Notes under the pieces: generated by a model | Database searches by the model: none | Told to the model about the DNA's origin: nothing | Seen by the model: only the letters and a program-made list of their open reading frames with translations | Shown: piece by piece, positions 53,164 through 62,416 of the stretch | Numbering within the stretch: the first letter of the stretch is position 1 | How the letters are laid out: each line of letters starts with the position of its first letter | Source: Saprospiraceae bacterium | Lineage (GTDB): Bacteria; Bacteroidota; Bacteroidia; Chitinophagales; Saprospiraceae | Length of the DNA: 64,000 nt | Direction: 5' to 3' | NCBI GenBank assembly: GCA_018057925.1 | Contig: JAGPCT010000007.1 | Location: 39,192-103,191, forward strand | Translations under genes and position numbers: made by a program

Positions 53164-54258
53164 ATGCACATATCAATTGTTCAAGGTAAAAGCTGGGGAG
53201 TAGCGCTGATTTGTTTAGGGCTATTTTTTTTAAGTAGCGGTTGCAACAAAGAATCTGATATGTCTGAGCCTAAGGATGATATTCAATTTTATAAAGGATT
53301 TGACGCCAGTTTCTTACCGGAAATCAGGGAATACCCCATTTCATTTAAAGACAAAAATGGACAGGAAAAGGATATGTTGTCCTTGTTGAAAGAATCAGGT
53401 GTCAATCTCATTAGGTTGCGTCTTTGGACGGGTGAAACTAATAAGCATTGTGGCGAGGAAGAGGTGATTGCGTTTGCTGCAGAGTGTAAGGCATTCGGAT
53501 TTAAGGTTTTATTGGATTTGCATTATTCGGACACGTGGGCTGATCCCGGAAATCAGGAGATACCCGGACGATGGAAGGCTTTGTCTGATGCTGTATTGTT
53601 GGATTCAGTGTATCAATATACGTATCGAATTACATCTATTATTAAGCCTGAGTTTATTCAGATTGGCAATGAGATTAACTATGGTTTGATGTGGCCTGTT
53701 GGGAAATACAACAATGGCGGCATGATGAATAAATTGCTTAAAAAAGGATGTGAGGCGGCGCGTGATGCTAAGAAAGATATCGGAATAGTATTGCATTATG
53801 CCGGGATGAATGGGTGTATATCGTTTTTTAAACAACGTATCGATGCGGGAATTGACTTTGATATAGCAGCTTTCTCTTATTATCCGTATTGGCATGGTAC
53901 CTCTTTGGCTACAGTTGAAGCTACATTAGGTGCGATACAATTGGATCTTGGCAAGAAGGCGTTTGTGGCGGAATTAGCGTATCCATTTACTTTGGGATGG
54001 AACGATTATACCAATAATGTTATTGGTCTGGAGAGTCAGTTGTCTCCGGGATTCCCCGCTACACAGGAGGGACAGTATAAATTTATAAAAGAAATAAATA
54101 TAGTAAGTCAAAGAAGTAAGGCTTTGGGTTTCTGTTATTGGGGTGGAGAATGGGTTGCATTTAAGGGAGACAAGGCGACGGATGGTTCTACATGGGAAAA
54201 TCAAGCTTTATTCGGTTTTGACAATACTGCTAATCAAGGTCTAGGCGCATTTAAATAA
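53164..54258 (+). CDS. GH53 endo-beta-1,4-galactanase-like lipoprotein (364 aa)
   Basis: Lipobox LSSGC (Cys 27 from this start). TIM-barrel GH53 motifs: FYKGFDASFLPEI, SGVNLIRLRLWTGE, LLDLHYSDTWADPGNQ, acid/base Glu in IQIGNEINYGLMWP, and nucleophile Glu in FVAELAYPFTLGWND; WGGEWVAF near the C-terminus. Hydrolyses arabinogalactan or galactan at the cell surface. Upstream starts at 53116 (TTG) and 53137 (ATG) are possible; 53164 has an A-rich context and a clean signal. Confidence 0.88.
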   Translation: MHISIVQGKSWGVALICLGLFFLSSGCNKESDMSEPKDDIQFYKGFDASFLPEIREYPISFKDKNGQEKDMLSLLKESGVNLIRLRLWTGETNKHCGEEEVIAFAAECKAFGFKVLLDLHYSDTWADPGNQEIPGRWKALSDAVLLDSVYQYTYRITSIIKPEFIQIGNEINYGLMWPVGKYNNGGMMNKLLKKGCEAARDAKKDIGIVLHYAGMNGCISFFKQRIDAGIDFDIAAFSYYPYWHGTSLATVEATLGAIQLDLGKKAFVAELAYPFTLGWNDYTNNVIGLESQLSPGFPATQEGQYKFIKEINIVSQRSKALGFCYWGGEWVAFKGDKATDGSTWENQALFGFDNTANQGLGAFK

Positions 54259-54407
54259 AAGTTATCTTTTGGAGGATTTGTAAACCACTTTCAGATTTTA
54301 TTGCCGGTGACACAGGTTATAGTTGTGGTTTTTTGGTTCAAAAAAATGAATAATTGTGGATAATTTTTACTGCAATTATAGATTAGAGAAAAAAGTTTTT
54401 TCATAAA

Positions 54408-54422
54408 GACGAAAAAGTCGTC
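54408..54422. promoter_or_regulatory. Palindrome upstream of the second dnaE
   Basis: GACGA-AAAAG-TCGTC (54408-54422), about 36 nt before the dnaE start, with a second palindrome CACAA-A-TTGTG close to the start. Position fits an operator, as damage-inducible dnaE genes are often repressed, but no known box is matched. Confidence 0.3.
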
Positions 54423-54457
54423 ATAATGTCCGATATTTACGGCACAAATTGTGTGTC

Positions 54458-57403
54458 ATGTATCTCAATGTACATTCTTGGTTTAGTCTTCGGTATGGAA
54501 CACTCTCTCCGGAGAAGTTGGCGGATATGGCATCTCGGATGGGTGTTAAGGCTATGGTACTTACGGATATCAACAATACATCTTGTGCGTATCAATACAT
54601 CCAAGCGTGTGAAGAGAATGGGATTCGGGCTATTCTGGGTATTGAGTTCAGGCGGGATGATGGTCGTTTTCTTTATGTGGGGATAGCGCGTAATGCAGCC
54701 GGATGGTCTCGATTGTGTGGCTTTCTATCGGAGATATCCATGATGGGTAAGGATGGGTCATCGTGTGCGCCCAAGCTGGAGGATGTTTTTTTTGTGTATC
54801 GGCATCAACCCAAGGATATCGCTACTTTTGGTGATGACGAATTTTTCGGCATCCGACCTGAGGAGGTGCCGGGGTTGTATTCATCACCGCTTCGTGGGTA
54901 TATGGATCGGTTGGTGGTCTTTGCTCCGGTGACATTTGGTGACACAGAAGAATATAAGGTTCATAAGCTGTTGCGTTGTATAGATCGCAATATACTGTTG
55001 GGTCAGCTGACGGAACGTGACTGTGCTGCGCCGTCTGAAGTATTTGTAGCTGAAGATGAGATACGTTCTACTTTTGCACTTTACCCTAAGATCATTGAAA
55101 ATACGGAAACGTTGCTTGCGGGTTGTTCTATTCGTATGGCATCGGATAAGAGTAATAATCGGCAGCACTTTACTGCCGATGGGCAAGGCGACTATCAGTT
55201 GTTGGCTAAGCTTGCCAGGACAGGATGTGTGCGTCGTTATGGCAGGCATAATGAGCAGGCCGTCAAGCGGGTAGAGTCGGAGCTTAAGGTGATATGTGAG
55301 TTGGAATATTGTGCATATTTTTTAATAACCTGGGATATTGTACGTTATGGACAGAGTGCGGGTTACTTTCATGTGGGTAGGGGAAGTGGAGCCAATTCGA
55401 TTGTGGCATATTGCCTGGGGATTACCGATGTGGATCCGTTGGAGTTGGATTTGTACTTCGAGCGATTTATCAATCCGCATCGTACTTCGCCGCCTGATTT
55501 TGACATTGACTTTTCGTGGGATGAACGGGATGATGTGACGGATTATATATTCAAGCGTTATGGTAAGGGATATGTTGCTTTGCTTGCCACATATAATACT
55601 TTTAAAGGGAAGTCTATTATCAGGGAATTGGGTAAGGTTATAGGTTTGACAAAAGATAATATAGACCTACTGGTGGATCATCCATTAGCTACGGAGAAGC
55701 ATCATCCATACGGTAAGCACATCTTTAGGTATGGCAAGATGATAGAGGGCTTTCCCAATTACTTGTCAATACATGCCGGAGGGATTCTCATCAGTGAGCG
55801 GCCACTTTATGAGCATACGGCGTTGAAGATGATGCCCAAGGGCTTTCCGGTGACTCATTTTGATATGTATGGAGCGGAAGATCTACATTTTCACAAATAT
55901 GATATCTTGAGTCAAAGGGGATTGGGTCATATTAAGGATGCTATCGACTTAGTCGCACGCAATCAGGGCAGGGTAGTGGATATTCACGATATCCACCGGA
56001 TTAAAATCGATGAAGGGGTGAGGTCGAGACTGAGGAGTGGGCGGTGTATTGGATGTTTTTATATCGAATCGCCCGCTATGCGTGGGCTCATCAGTAAGTT
56101 GAGCTGTGATAATTATGTACACCTGGTTGCTGCCAGTTCTATTATAAGGCCGGGAGTAGCCAAGTCGGGTATGATGCGAGAGTATATCAATCGAGCTCAC
56201 CATCCTGATAAGATACAGTATCTACATCCGGTATTTGAGCGGTATCTGGGTGAGACGTACGGTGTTATGGTATATCAAGAGGACGTGATGAAGATAGTGC
56301 ATTATTTTGCCGGTCTGGGGTTGGATGAATCGGATGTGTTGAGACGTATTATGACGGGCAAAAAGAAAAATTCGGATACTTTTTTTCATTTACAGGAAAA
56401 ATATTTTGCCAATTGTAGAGAGCGAGGTTATAGTGAGGATTTGGTACAAGAGGTCTGGCGCCAGATAGAGAGTTTCAGTGGGTATTCATTCTGTAAGGCG
56501 CATTCTGCGAGCTTTGCTGTCGAATCATTTCAAAGCCTTTATCTTAAGACCTACTATCCTCTGGAATTTATGGTTGCCGTAATTAACAACTTTGGTGGGT
56601 TTTACAGCACTGAACTATATGTTCATGAGGCTCGTATGAATGGTGCCACCATCCATCCGCCCTGTGTCAACCGAAGTAGTCGACTCACACAGATCTATGG
56701 TAAAGACGTGTATATAGGCTTAGGTTTAGTACGTGATTTGGAGCATACGACAATCCGAAATATCATGAAGGCGAGGGCTGAGGAGGGGCATTTCCTGAGC
56801 CTTGAAAATTTTGTAAGTAGGGTTGCTATTGATAGCCGGCAGCTTGATATTTTGATACGTATTGGCGCATTTAGATTTACGGGTATGAATAAGTATGAGA
56901 TAATGTGGGAGAAGAATGCGGTGTACAATGCCCGACATCGGGAAGCGGTGGGCATGCCGTCGTTGTTTGAAGTTGAGTATGAGCACTTTGAGTTGCCCGT
57001 CTTAGCAGAGGTAGATTACGAACAAGCATTTGATGAAATAGAGCTGCTGGGTTTCCCTCTTTGCTCGCCGTTTGTATTGGTTAAAGAGGCGTTACCGGCA
57101 CATATCCAATCGATGGCTATGTTGAATCACATTGGGCGGCGGGTGGTTATGGTGGGTTATTTCGTAACGCGCAAGCCGGTGCGCACTGTCAATAAGACTT
57201 TGATGTACTTTTACACTTGGATTGATGAGGGCGGGGACTTCTTCGATACGGTACATTTTCCATCTGCTGCTGAAAAATCACCCTTTCGGGGGAAAGGATG
57301 TTATCTTTTACACGGCAAAGTTGTTCAGGACTTTGGTTTTCCGAGTCTTGAAGTAAGTCGGATGGAAAAGCTGCCAATAGTCAAGGATGGTCGGTATCAA
57401 TAA
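54458..57403 (+). CDS. dnaE2: Error-prone-type DNA polymerase III alpha subunit (DnaE2-like, 981 aa)
   Basis: PHP domain at the N-terminus (MYLNVHSWFSLRYGTLSPEKL, IRAILGIEF). Palm with PDFDIDFSWDERD (catalytic Asp pair, about 345), finger helix region, and the C-terminal OB-fold (RRVVMVGYFVTRKPVRTVNK). At 981 residues it is much shorter than replicative DnaE (about 1150-1450), as in the mutasome-type Bacteroidota DnaE. Start at ATG 54458 rather than GTG 54449. No imuA or imuB gene lies beside it; the upstream neighbour is the galactanase. Confidence 0.85.
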   Translation: MYLNVHSWFSLRYGTLSPEKLADMASRMGVKAMVLTDINNTSCAYQYIQACEENGIRAILGIEFRRDDGRFLYVGIARNAAGWSRLCGFLSEISMMGKDGSSCAPKLEDVFFVYRHQPKDIATFGDDEFFGIRPEEVPGLYSSPLRGYMDRLVVFAPVTFGDTEEYKVHKLLRCIDRNILLGQLTERDCAAPSEVFVAEDEIRSTFALYPKIIENTETLLAGCSIRMASDKSNNRQHFTADGQGDYQLLAKLARTGCVRRYGRHNEQAVKRVESELKVICELEYCAYFLITWDIVRYGQSAGYFHVGRGSGANSIVAYCLGITDVDPLELDLYFERFINPHRTSPPDFDIDFSWDERDDVTDYIFKRYGKGYVALLATYNTFKGKSIIRELGKVIGLTKDNIDLLVDHPLATEKHHPYGKHIFRYGKMIEGFPNYLSIHAGGILISERPLYEHTALKMMPKGFPVTHFDMYGAEDLHFHKYDILSQRGLGHIKDAIDLVARNQGRVVDIHDIHRIKIDEGVRSRLRSGRCIGCFYIESPAMRGLISKLSCDNYVHLVAASSIIRPGVAKSGMMREYINRAHHPDKIQYLHPVFERYLGETYGVMVYQEDVMKIVHYFAGLGLDESDVLRRIMTGKKKNSDTFFHLQEKYFANCRERGYSEDLVQEVWRQIESFSGYSFCKAHSASFAVESFQSLYLKTYYPLEFMVAVINNFGGFYSTELYVHEARMNGATIHPPCVNRSSRLTQIYGKDVYIGLGLVRDLEHTTIRNIMKARAEEGHFLSLENFVSRVAIDSRQLDILIRIGAFRFTGMNKYEIMWEKNAVYNARHREAVGMPSLFEVEYEHFELPVLAEVDYEQAFDEIELLGFPLCSPFVLVKEALPAHIQSMAMLNHIGRRVVMVGYFVTRKPVRTVNKTLMYFYTWIDEGGDFFDTVHFPSAAEKSPFRGKGCYLLHGKVVQDFGFPSLEVSRMEKLPIVKDGRYQ

Positions 57404-57579
57404 AAAAATAGATGATAGAGCTGAACAAGAAGAAAGAGCTGTCATAACCCGAAGGATAAGAGGGGAGTAGATACAGAATGAAGACTTACCCCAATGGTAA
57501 AATAGTGTCAATGGAAGGTAAAAAAAGAAAAGAAATGGCGTCTATGATAGAAACATGACTTTTCTCGGCTTTAAATGTT

Positions 57580-57587
57580 TATCTTTG
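57580..57587 (+). promoter_or_regulatory. -7 box of deoC
   Basis: TATCTTTG, 21 nt before a GTG at 57609. It lies inside the longest reading frame and so argues against the upstream ATG (57555). The -33 element is not clear. Confidence 0.5.
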
Positions 57588-57608
57588 TCCCTTCAAAAAA
57601 CTAACTTA

Positions 57609-58256
57609 GTGGAATTTTTAAATAAAATAATTGACCTTACCTATCTAAAACCGGATACAACCCGTGGAAGAATCAAACAGTTGTGTGAAGAAGCGCAAGA
57701 GTTTGATGTTTTTTCAGTATGTGTCCCACCTTATTTTGTTCAGCAAGCAGCACGACTACTAGAGAATCAACCTACCAAGATATGCACTGTAATCGGATTT
57801 CCATACGGATATGATGCTACACAAGTTAAGGCAGAAGCTATAAAGAAAGCAGTTCAGGAAAATGTGGATGAAATAGATGTAGTAGCCAATATTGCAGCTA
57901 TAAAGAGTGGCGATTGGGCATATATTGCCAATGATGCAGATAGTATGACACGATTGGGACATATGCGTAATCTAACGGTAAAATGGATTATCGAGATGAA
58001 CTTATTGACTGAAGATGAAATAGCAAGAATGTGTGAAATAGCCGTCGATAAAGAAGTTGACTTTGTGAAAACAAGTACAGGTACGGTTGGAGGTGCCGTG
58101 ACAGTCGAAGATATTCAGTTGTTACGCCGCTTATTGCCAGAAACCATGCAGATAAAGGCCAGTGGCGGCATCAGGACACGAGAACAGGCGATAGCACTTG
58201 TCGAGGCAGGAGCCAATAGATTAGGAACATCTGTAATAAAACCATTGATGGCCTAA
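57609..58256 (+). CDS. deoC: Deoxyribose-phosphate aldolase (215 aa)
   Basis: DeoC class I aldolase: IDLTYLKPDTTRGRI, CVPPYFVQQA, CTVIGFPYG, DEIDVVANIAAIKSGDW, VKWIIEMNLLTEDEI, and the Schiff-base lysine in VDFVKTSTGTV (about 147), then QIKASGGIRTREQA. Cleaves deoxyribose 5-phosphate into acetaldehyde and glyceraldehyde 3-phosphate. GTG 57609 chosen from the promoter position; the resulting 215 aa fits the family (about 220). The SPOR-like gene follows after one base. Confidence 0.9.
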   Translation: MEFLNKIIDLTYLKPDTTRGRIKQLCEEAQEFDVFSVCVPPYFVQQAARLLENQPTKICTVIGFPYGYDATQVKAEAIKKAVQENVDEIDVVANIAAIKSGDWAYIANDADSMTRLGHMRNLTVKWIIEMNLLTEDEIARMCEIAVDKEVDFVKTSTGTVGGAVTVEDIQLLRRLLPETMQIKASGGIRTREQAIALVEAGANRLGTSVIKPLMA

Positions 58257-58257
58257 G

Positions 58258-58641
58258 ATGAAGGTGTTTTTGATGATTATCGGTGTGTGGATGTGGTCAA
58301 ATACCACTGCTCAAGAGGTAAAGATAAGCATGGATAGTGATGTAGAATCGCAGATAGCCGCTTACAACAAGTCTCAGAAAGCCATTGCCACGATACCGGT
58401 GTACCGAATACAGTTTGGTGTTACATCTGACCGAAGAGTGATGGAGACTGAATTGGCTAATTTTAAAAGAGAGTTTAATCTGAAAGTCGATTGGTTTCAA
58501 AAAGGGCCATATTACTATTTAACTGCAGGTGCATATCGGACAAAATTAGAAGGATATCCTGATATGAAGGTCATTAATGAACGATTTGGGAGTGCTATAT
58601 ATTTGGTAGATAATGTAAAGAAGCAATACGTTCTTGAGTAA
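58258..58641 (+). CDS. SPOR-domain-like exported protein (127 aa)
   Basis: Signal peptide MKVFLMIIGVWMWSNTTAQ. The C-terminal ~75 residues (IPVYRIQFGVTSDRRVMETELANF ... YYYLTAGAYRTKLEGYPDMKVINERFG) follow the SPOR ferredoxin-like pattern (YRIQFG..., YYxxxGxY), peptidoglycan-binding. Located one base after deoC and 31 nt before rodA, so a cell-wall role is plausible. Confidence 0.7.
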   Translation: MKVFLMIIGVWMWSNTTAQEVKISMDSDVESQIAAYNKSQKAIATIPVYRIQFGVTSDRRVMETELANFKREFNLKVDWFQKGPYYYLTAGAYRTKLEGYPDMKVINERFGSAIYLVDNVKKQYVLE

Positions 58642-58672
58642 CAATTCATTTTGCCACATTTGTCGATGATTT

Positions 58673-60079
58673 ATGAGTAGGAGTAAAAATCATTCAAAAG
58701 CGAGTAAGTTTGATTGGTTACTCATTTCGATATATTTTGCATTGATATCTATCGGTTGGTTTATGATATATGCAGTAAGCCATGACAACAATCCATCGGA
58801 GTTTATTTTAAGTTTGGACTATAATGCCGGAAGACAGCTTGTCTGGATATGTATCTCTTTGTTTATATCGTTTTTTGTACTAGCTTTTGATGATAAAATA
58901 TGGCGTGCATTTTCCTATGGGTTTTACGCAATAGGAATAGTCTTATTAATATTGGTTTTATTTTTAGGAAAGGTTATCAATGGGCAAAAGGCATGGTTTG
59001 GAATCGGTATGTTTACATTTCAGCCTTCCGAAATAGCGAAGTTTGGAACGAGTCTGGCATTGGCCAATCTACTGAGTGATTACAAGATGAAGTTGACCGA
59101 TACCAAGGCGGCAATGGTTGCTGTCGCAATGGTGATGCTTCCACCGCTTTTAATTATGTTTCAGCCGGATGCAGGCTCGGCGTTGGTATTTTTTTCATTT
59201 TTTATCTTGTTGTACAGAGAGGGTTTGAATCCGACACTTTATGTGATAGTGCTCTCTTTTGCAGCATTGTTTATCATATCGTTGCTTTTCGGTTTTGACC
59301 TTACTTACTTTATTATCTTGATTGCTGTATTGAGCATCTTTGCCTATCAATTACCCAATAAGCTATACTATATGGTTACGGTGGGCCTTATCGGCATAGG
59401 TGGATTTATAGCTGTAAATAGCGGTAACGCAAAAGAGATATTGATAGCACTAACGGTATTGGTTTTTGTTTTAGCACTAATTCTTTTGTGGAGGAAAAAA
59501 CTGCAATTGGTATTTATCGTATCTTCTTTGTTTGTGATTGCATCGATGGCATCGTTTTTTTCCAACTTTGTATTTAATATATTAGAACCTCATCAACAGG
59601 AACGAATAAATGTGTGGCTTCATCCGGAGCGTTGTGATCCAAGAGGTTCGCTTTATAATGTTTTGCAGTCAAAGATGGCAATTGGATCAGGAGGTTTGGC
59701 GGGTAAGGGTTTTCTCAATGGTACTTTGACTAAGCTCAATTATGTGCCGGAGCAAACGACTGACTTTATTTTTTGTACAGTAGGTGAGGAACATGGATTT
59801 GTCGGGACTTTTGCAGTAATTGCCATATATTTATTTCTAATTTTACGATTGACCATTGTGGCTGAAAGGCAAAAGTTGAACTTTGCAAGAAACTATATAT
59901 GGGGTGTAGCCGGCATTTTATTTTTCCATTTCATGATAAATGTCGGAATGACCATGGGGTTAGTCCCAATCATCGGCATACCCTTGCCCTTTGTTAGCTA
60001 TGGCGGTTCGTCCTTGATAGGTTTTACAGTGTTATTGGGTGTGGTCATCAAGCTGGATAGTGTACGAGAAAGGGATTAA
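58673..60079 (+). CDS. rodA: Rod shape-determining protein RodA (468 aa)
   Basis: SEDS glycosyltransferase with about 10 membrane helices. Conserved blocks: RQLVWICISLFISF, NGQKAWFGIGMFTFQPSEIAKFG, MFQPDAGSALVFFSF, KMAIGSGGLAGKGFLNGTLTKLNYVPEQTTDFIF (periplasmic loop with catalytic region), VGEEHGFVG, and PIIGIPLPFVSYGGSSL at the C-terminus. Polymerises glycan strands for elongation. A hairpin repeat starts at the stop codon. Confidence 0.95.
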   Translation: MSRSKNHSKASKFDWLLISIYFALISIGWFMIYAVSHDNNPSEFILSLDYNAGRQLVWICISLFISFFVLAFDDKIWRAFSYGFYAIGIVLLILVLFLGKVINGQKAWFGIGMFTFQPSEIAKFGTSLALANLLSDYKMKLTDTKAAMVAVAMVMLPPLLIMFQPDAGSALVFFSFFILLYREGLNPTLYVIVLSFAALFIISLLFGFDLTYFIILIAVLSIFAYQLPNKLYYMVTVGLIGIGGFIAVNSGNAKEILIALTVLVFVLALILLWRKKLQLVFIVSSLFVIASMASFFSNFVFNILEPHQQERINVWLHPERCDPRGSLYNVLQSKMAIGSGGLAGKGFLNGTLTKLNYVPEQTTDFIFCTVGEEHGFVGTFAVIAIYLFLILRLTIVAERQKLNFARNYIWGVAGILFFHFMINVGMTMGLVPIIGIPLPFVSYGGSSLIGFTVLLGVVIKLDSVRERD

Positions 60080-60130
60080 ACCCGAATTCCTCTTAAAGGC
60101 AAAATATTGTCTTTAAGAAGAATTTGGGTT
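60079..60130 (+). repeat. 52-bp hairpin repeat, copy 2
   Basis: AACCCGAATTCCTCTTAAAG, then GCAAAATATTGT, then CTTTAAGAAGAATTTGGGTT: two arms pairing over ~25 bp with only a few mismatches or wobbles. Part of it recurs at 11650-11688. The termini AACCC(A/G)AATTC match those of the MITE-like repeats, so this may be their minimal derivative. It begins at the rodA stop and could act as a 3' stabiliser. No T-run follows. Confidence 0.62.
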
Positions 60131-60304
60131 AAATGGAGTTTCTTTTTTAAAGAATGCAAAAAATCTATTGGATGAGTAGTCCAAGTATTTTTTGAAAATA
60201 TTAATAATGTGCGGGTTGTATAATAAATATTATAAACATGATACGATTGGTGTTTAAAAATATTTAATTACTATACGATTGGATTAAAATATTTATAATC
60301 TTTC

Positions 60305-61444
60305 ATGGCAAATCGATTTGAATTAATAAAGACTGATCAAAAATCCAGAGCGAGGGCAGGAATTGTTCATACGGCTCATGGCGCCATTGAGACACCTGTT
60401 TTTATGCCGGTAGGTACTATAGGTACCGTAAAGGGAGTGCATAAAAAGGAGTTGTCGCAAGAGGTTCAGGCAAGGATTATATTGGGTAATACCTATCATC
60501 TTTTTCTTCGACCTGGAGTAGAAGTCATCAGCAAAGCCGGTGGTCTTCACAAATTTATCGGGTGGGAGCGACCCATACTCACGGATAGCGGCGGATACCA
60601 AGTGTTTTCTTTGGCTCATAGGCGAAAAATCAATGCTGAAGGCGTGACATTCAGGTCGCACATTGATGGTAGTAAACACCTTTTTACACCGGAATCAGCG
60701 ACTGAAACACAGATTCACATTGGCGCCGATATTATTATGGCTTTTGACGAATGTACGCCGTATCCATGTGAATACAGATATGCTGAAAAATCTATGATAC
60801 TCACGCACCAGTGGCTGGATCGATGTTTGACGTATTTTGATGCACAAGAATCGTTTCCTCATGGTTATATGCCTATGTTGGCACCTATAGTACAAGGAAG
60901 TACATATAGTGATTTGCGGAAGATTTCATCAGAATACATTGCCTCAAAAGGTCGCCATATCAATGCTATTGGTGGATTGTCAGTCGGCGAGCCCAAAGAA
61001 GAGATGTATCGTATAACAGATGAAGTGACGGCTATCCTTCCGGAGGCTTCAGCGCGTTATCTTATGGGTGTTGGAACTCCTGCCAATATTATTACTTGTA
61101 TTGGCCTTGGTATTGATATGTTTGATTGTGTACTTCCTTCACGGAATGCACGACATGGATTGCTTTACACCTGGGATGGAATCATCAATATCAAGAATGA
61201 AAAATGGAAGATGGATTTTTCACCTATTGACGCTTTTTCAAGAGCTGAGACATCTCGTAATCATACAAAAGCTTATTTGCGACATTTGATTCATGTTGGA
61301 GAATTATTGGGAGCACAGATAGCTACTTTGCATAATTTAGCCTTTTATTTGGAATTGGTAGATGCTGCAAGGCGACATATACAGGAGGGCACTTTTGAGC
61401 AATGGTCTTCAAGCGTGATTCCTAATTTGGAACGAAGGCTATGA
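60305..61444 (+). CDS. tgt: tRNA-guanine transglycosylase (379 aa)
   Basis: TIM barrel exchanging guanine 34 for a queuine precursor. Motifs: ILGNTYHLFLRPG, LTDSGGYQVFSL (catalytic-site Asp), FRSHIDGSKHLFTPE, IIMAFDECTPYP, MGVGTPANIITC, GIDMFDCVLPSRNARHG. The zinc-binding block normally DPxCxCxxC reads FSPIDAFSRAETSRNHTKAYLRHL, so the three cysteines are replaced by Ser/Ala/Ser while the following His in ATLHNLAFYL remains. This seems typical of Bacteroidota Tgt proteins as I recall them. Confidence 0.94.
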   Translation: MANRFELIKTDQKSRARAGIVHTAHGAIETPVFMPVGTIGTVKGVHKKELSQEVQARIILGNTYHLFLRPGVEVISKAGGLHKFIGWERPILTDSGGYQVFSLAHRRKINAEGVTFRSHIDGSKHLFTPESATETQIHIGADIIMAFDECTPYPCEYRYAEKSMILTHQWLDRCLTYFDAQESFPHGYMPMLAPIVQGSTYSDLRKISSEYIASKGRHINAIGGLSVGEPKEEMYRITDEVTAILPEASARYLMGVGTPANIITCIGLGIDMFDCVLPSRNARHGLLYTWDGIINIKNEKWKMDFSPIDAFSRAETSRNHTKAYLRHLIHVGELLGAQIATLHNLAFYLELVDAARRHIQEGTFEQWSSSVIPNLERRL

Positions 61445-61549
61445 TGTCATCGACGTAGTTGTGAAGTTTTGTCATGAATAAAGTTGGGCTTTAATCCCTT
61501 TGTTTAAATTTTTTAATGCGTTTTTGGAAAAATAAGGATACTTTTAGGC

Positions 61550-62365
61550 ATGGAACATAAAAAAATTGTGATTACAGGGGGCTCACGTGGAATCGGTGAA
61601 GCGTTGGCATTAAAATTTGCTAAACAAGGTGCCCATGTTGCTATTTTAGCAAAGACAGTTGAGCCTCATCCCAAGTTGAAGGGGACTATTCTTACCGTCG
61701 CTGAAGAAATAATTAAAGAAGGTGGTCATGCCTATCCAATGCAACTGGATATTCGTGATGAAGAGCGAATCGCCGCTGTTGTCGATAGAGTGGCGGAAAT
61801 GATGGACGGTATAGATATTTTAATCAATAATGCTTCGGCTATTTCTTTGACTAATACGGAAAATACGTCTGCAAAGCGATTTGATCTCATGTTTGATGTC
61901 AATGTACGAGGAAGCTTTCTTACGACTCAAGCTTGCCTCCCATACTTGAAAAAAGGGGTTAATCCGCATATCTTAACACTTTCACCTCCCTTGAACATTT
62001 ATCCTCGTTGGTTTGAGAATCATGTTGCCTATACCATCTCAAAATATAATATGAGCCTATTGACTTTAGGTTGGGCGGAAGAATTTAGAGAATATGGAAT
62101 CGCTGCAAATACTTTGTGGCCAGCTACATTGATTGGGACCGCAGCCATTGAAAATATGCCCGGTGGTGGTGAGTTGGTTAAGATGACAAGAAAGCCGGAG
62201 ATTATGGCTGATGCTGCTCAAATCATTTTGTCTAAAGATGCAAAGGCGTTTTCTGGCAACTTTGTTATCGATGAAGAAATTTTGAAGGAACACGGAGTCA
62301 CAGACTTTATACGATATAACAGTACGCCGGGCGTAAACCCGGCGCCTGATTTGTTTTTAGATTAG
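61550..62365 (+). CDS. Short-chain dehydrogenase/reductase, HSDL2-like (271 aa)
   Basis: Rossmann glycine motif VITGGSRGIGEALAL, LDIRDEERIAAVVDRV, INNASAISL, catalytic Ser in ILTLSPPL and the YxxxK dyad in AYTISKYNMSLL. The NAKTVEPHPKLKGTI segment (here LAKTVEPHPKLKGT) is characteristic of the hydroxysteroid-dehydrogenase-like 2 subgroup. Substrate unknown. Confidence 0.9.
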   Translation: MEHKKIVITGGSRGIGEALALKFAKQGAHVAILAKTVEPHPKLKGTILTVAEEIIKEGGHAYPMQLDIRDEERIAAVVDRVAEMMDGIDILINNASAISLTNTENTSAKRFDLMFDVNVRGSFLTTQACLPYLKKGVNPHILTLSPPLNIYPRWFENHVAYTISKYNMSLLTLGWAEEFREYGIAANTLWPATLIGTAAIENMPGGGELVKMTRKPEIMADAAQIILSKDAKAFSGNFVIDEEILKEHGVTDFIRYNSTPGVNPAPDLFLD

Positions 62366-62416
62366 TTTTTTATTTGGTTTATAATTTGCCAAACTGAAAA
62401 GTTGATTTGGTCTTTG

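Noticed and set aside
54426..54686. 86-aa plus-strand ORF upstream of dnaE2
   Set aside because: Overlaps the dnaE2 PHP domain in another phase; the DnaE frame has clear motifs.
62326..62343. GCCGGG-CGTAAA-CCCGGC hairpin as terminator of the SDR gene
   Set aside because: It lies inside the coding sequence and the following T-rich stretch is not contiguous.
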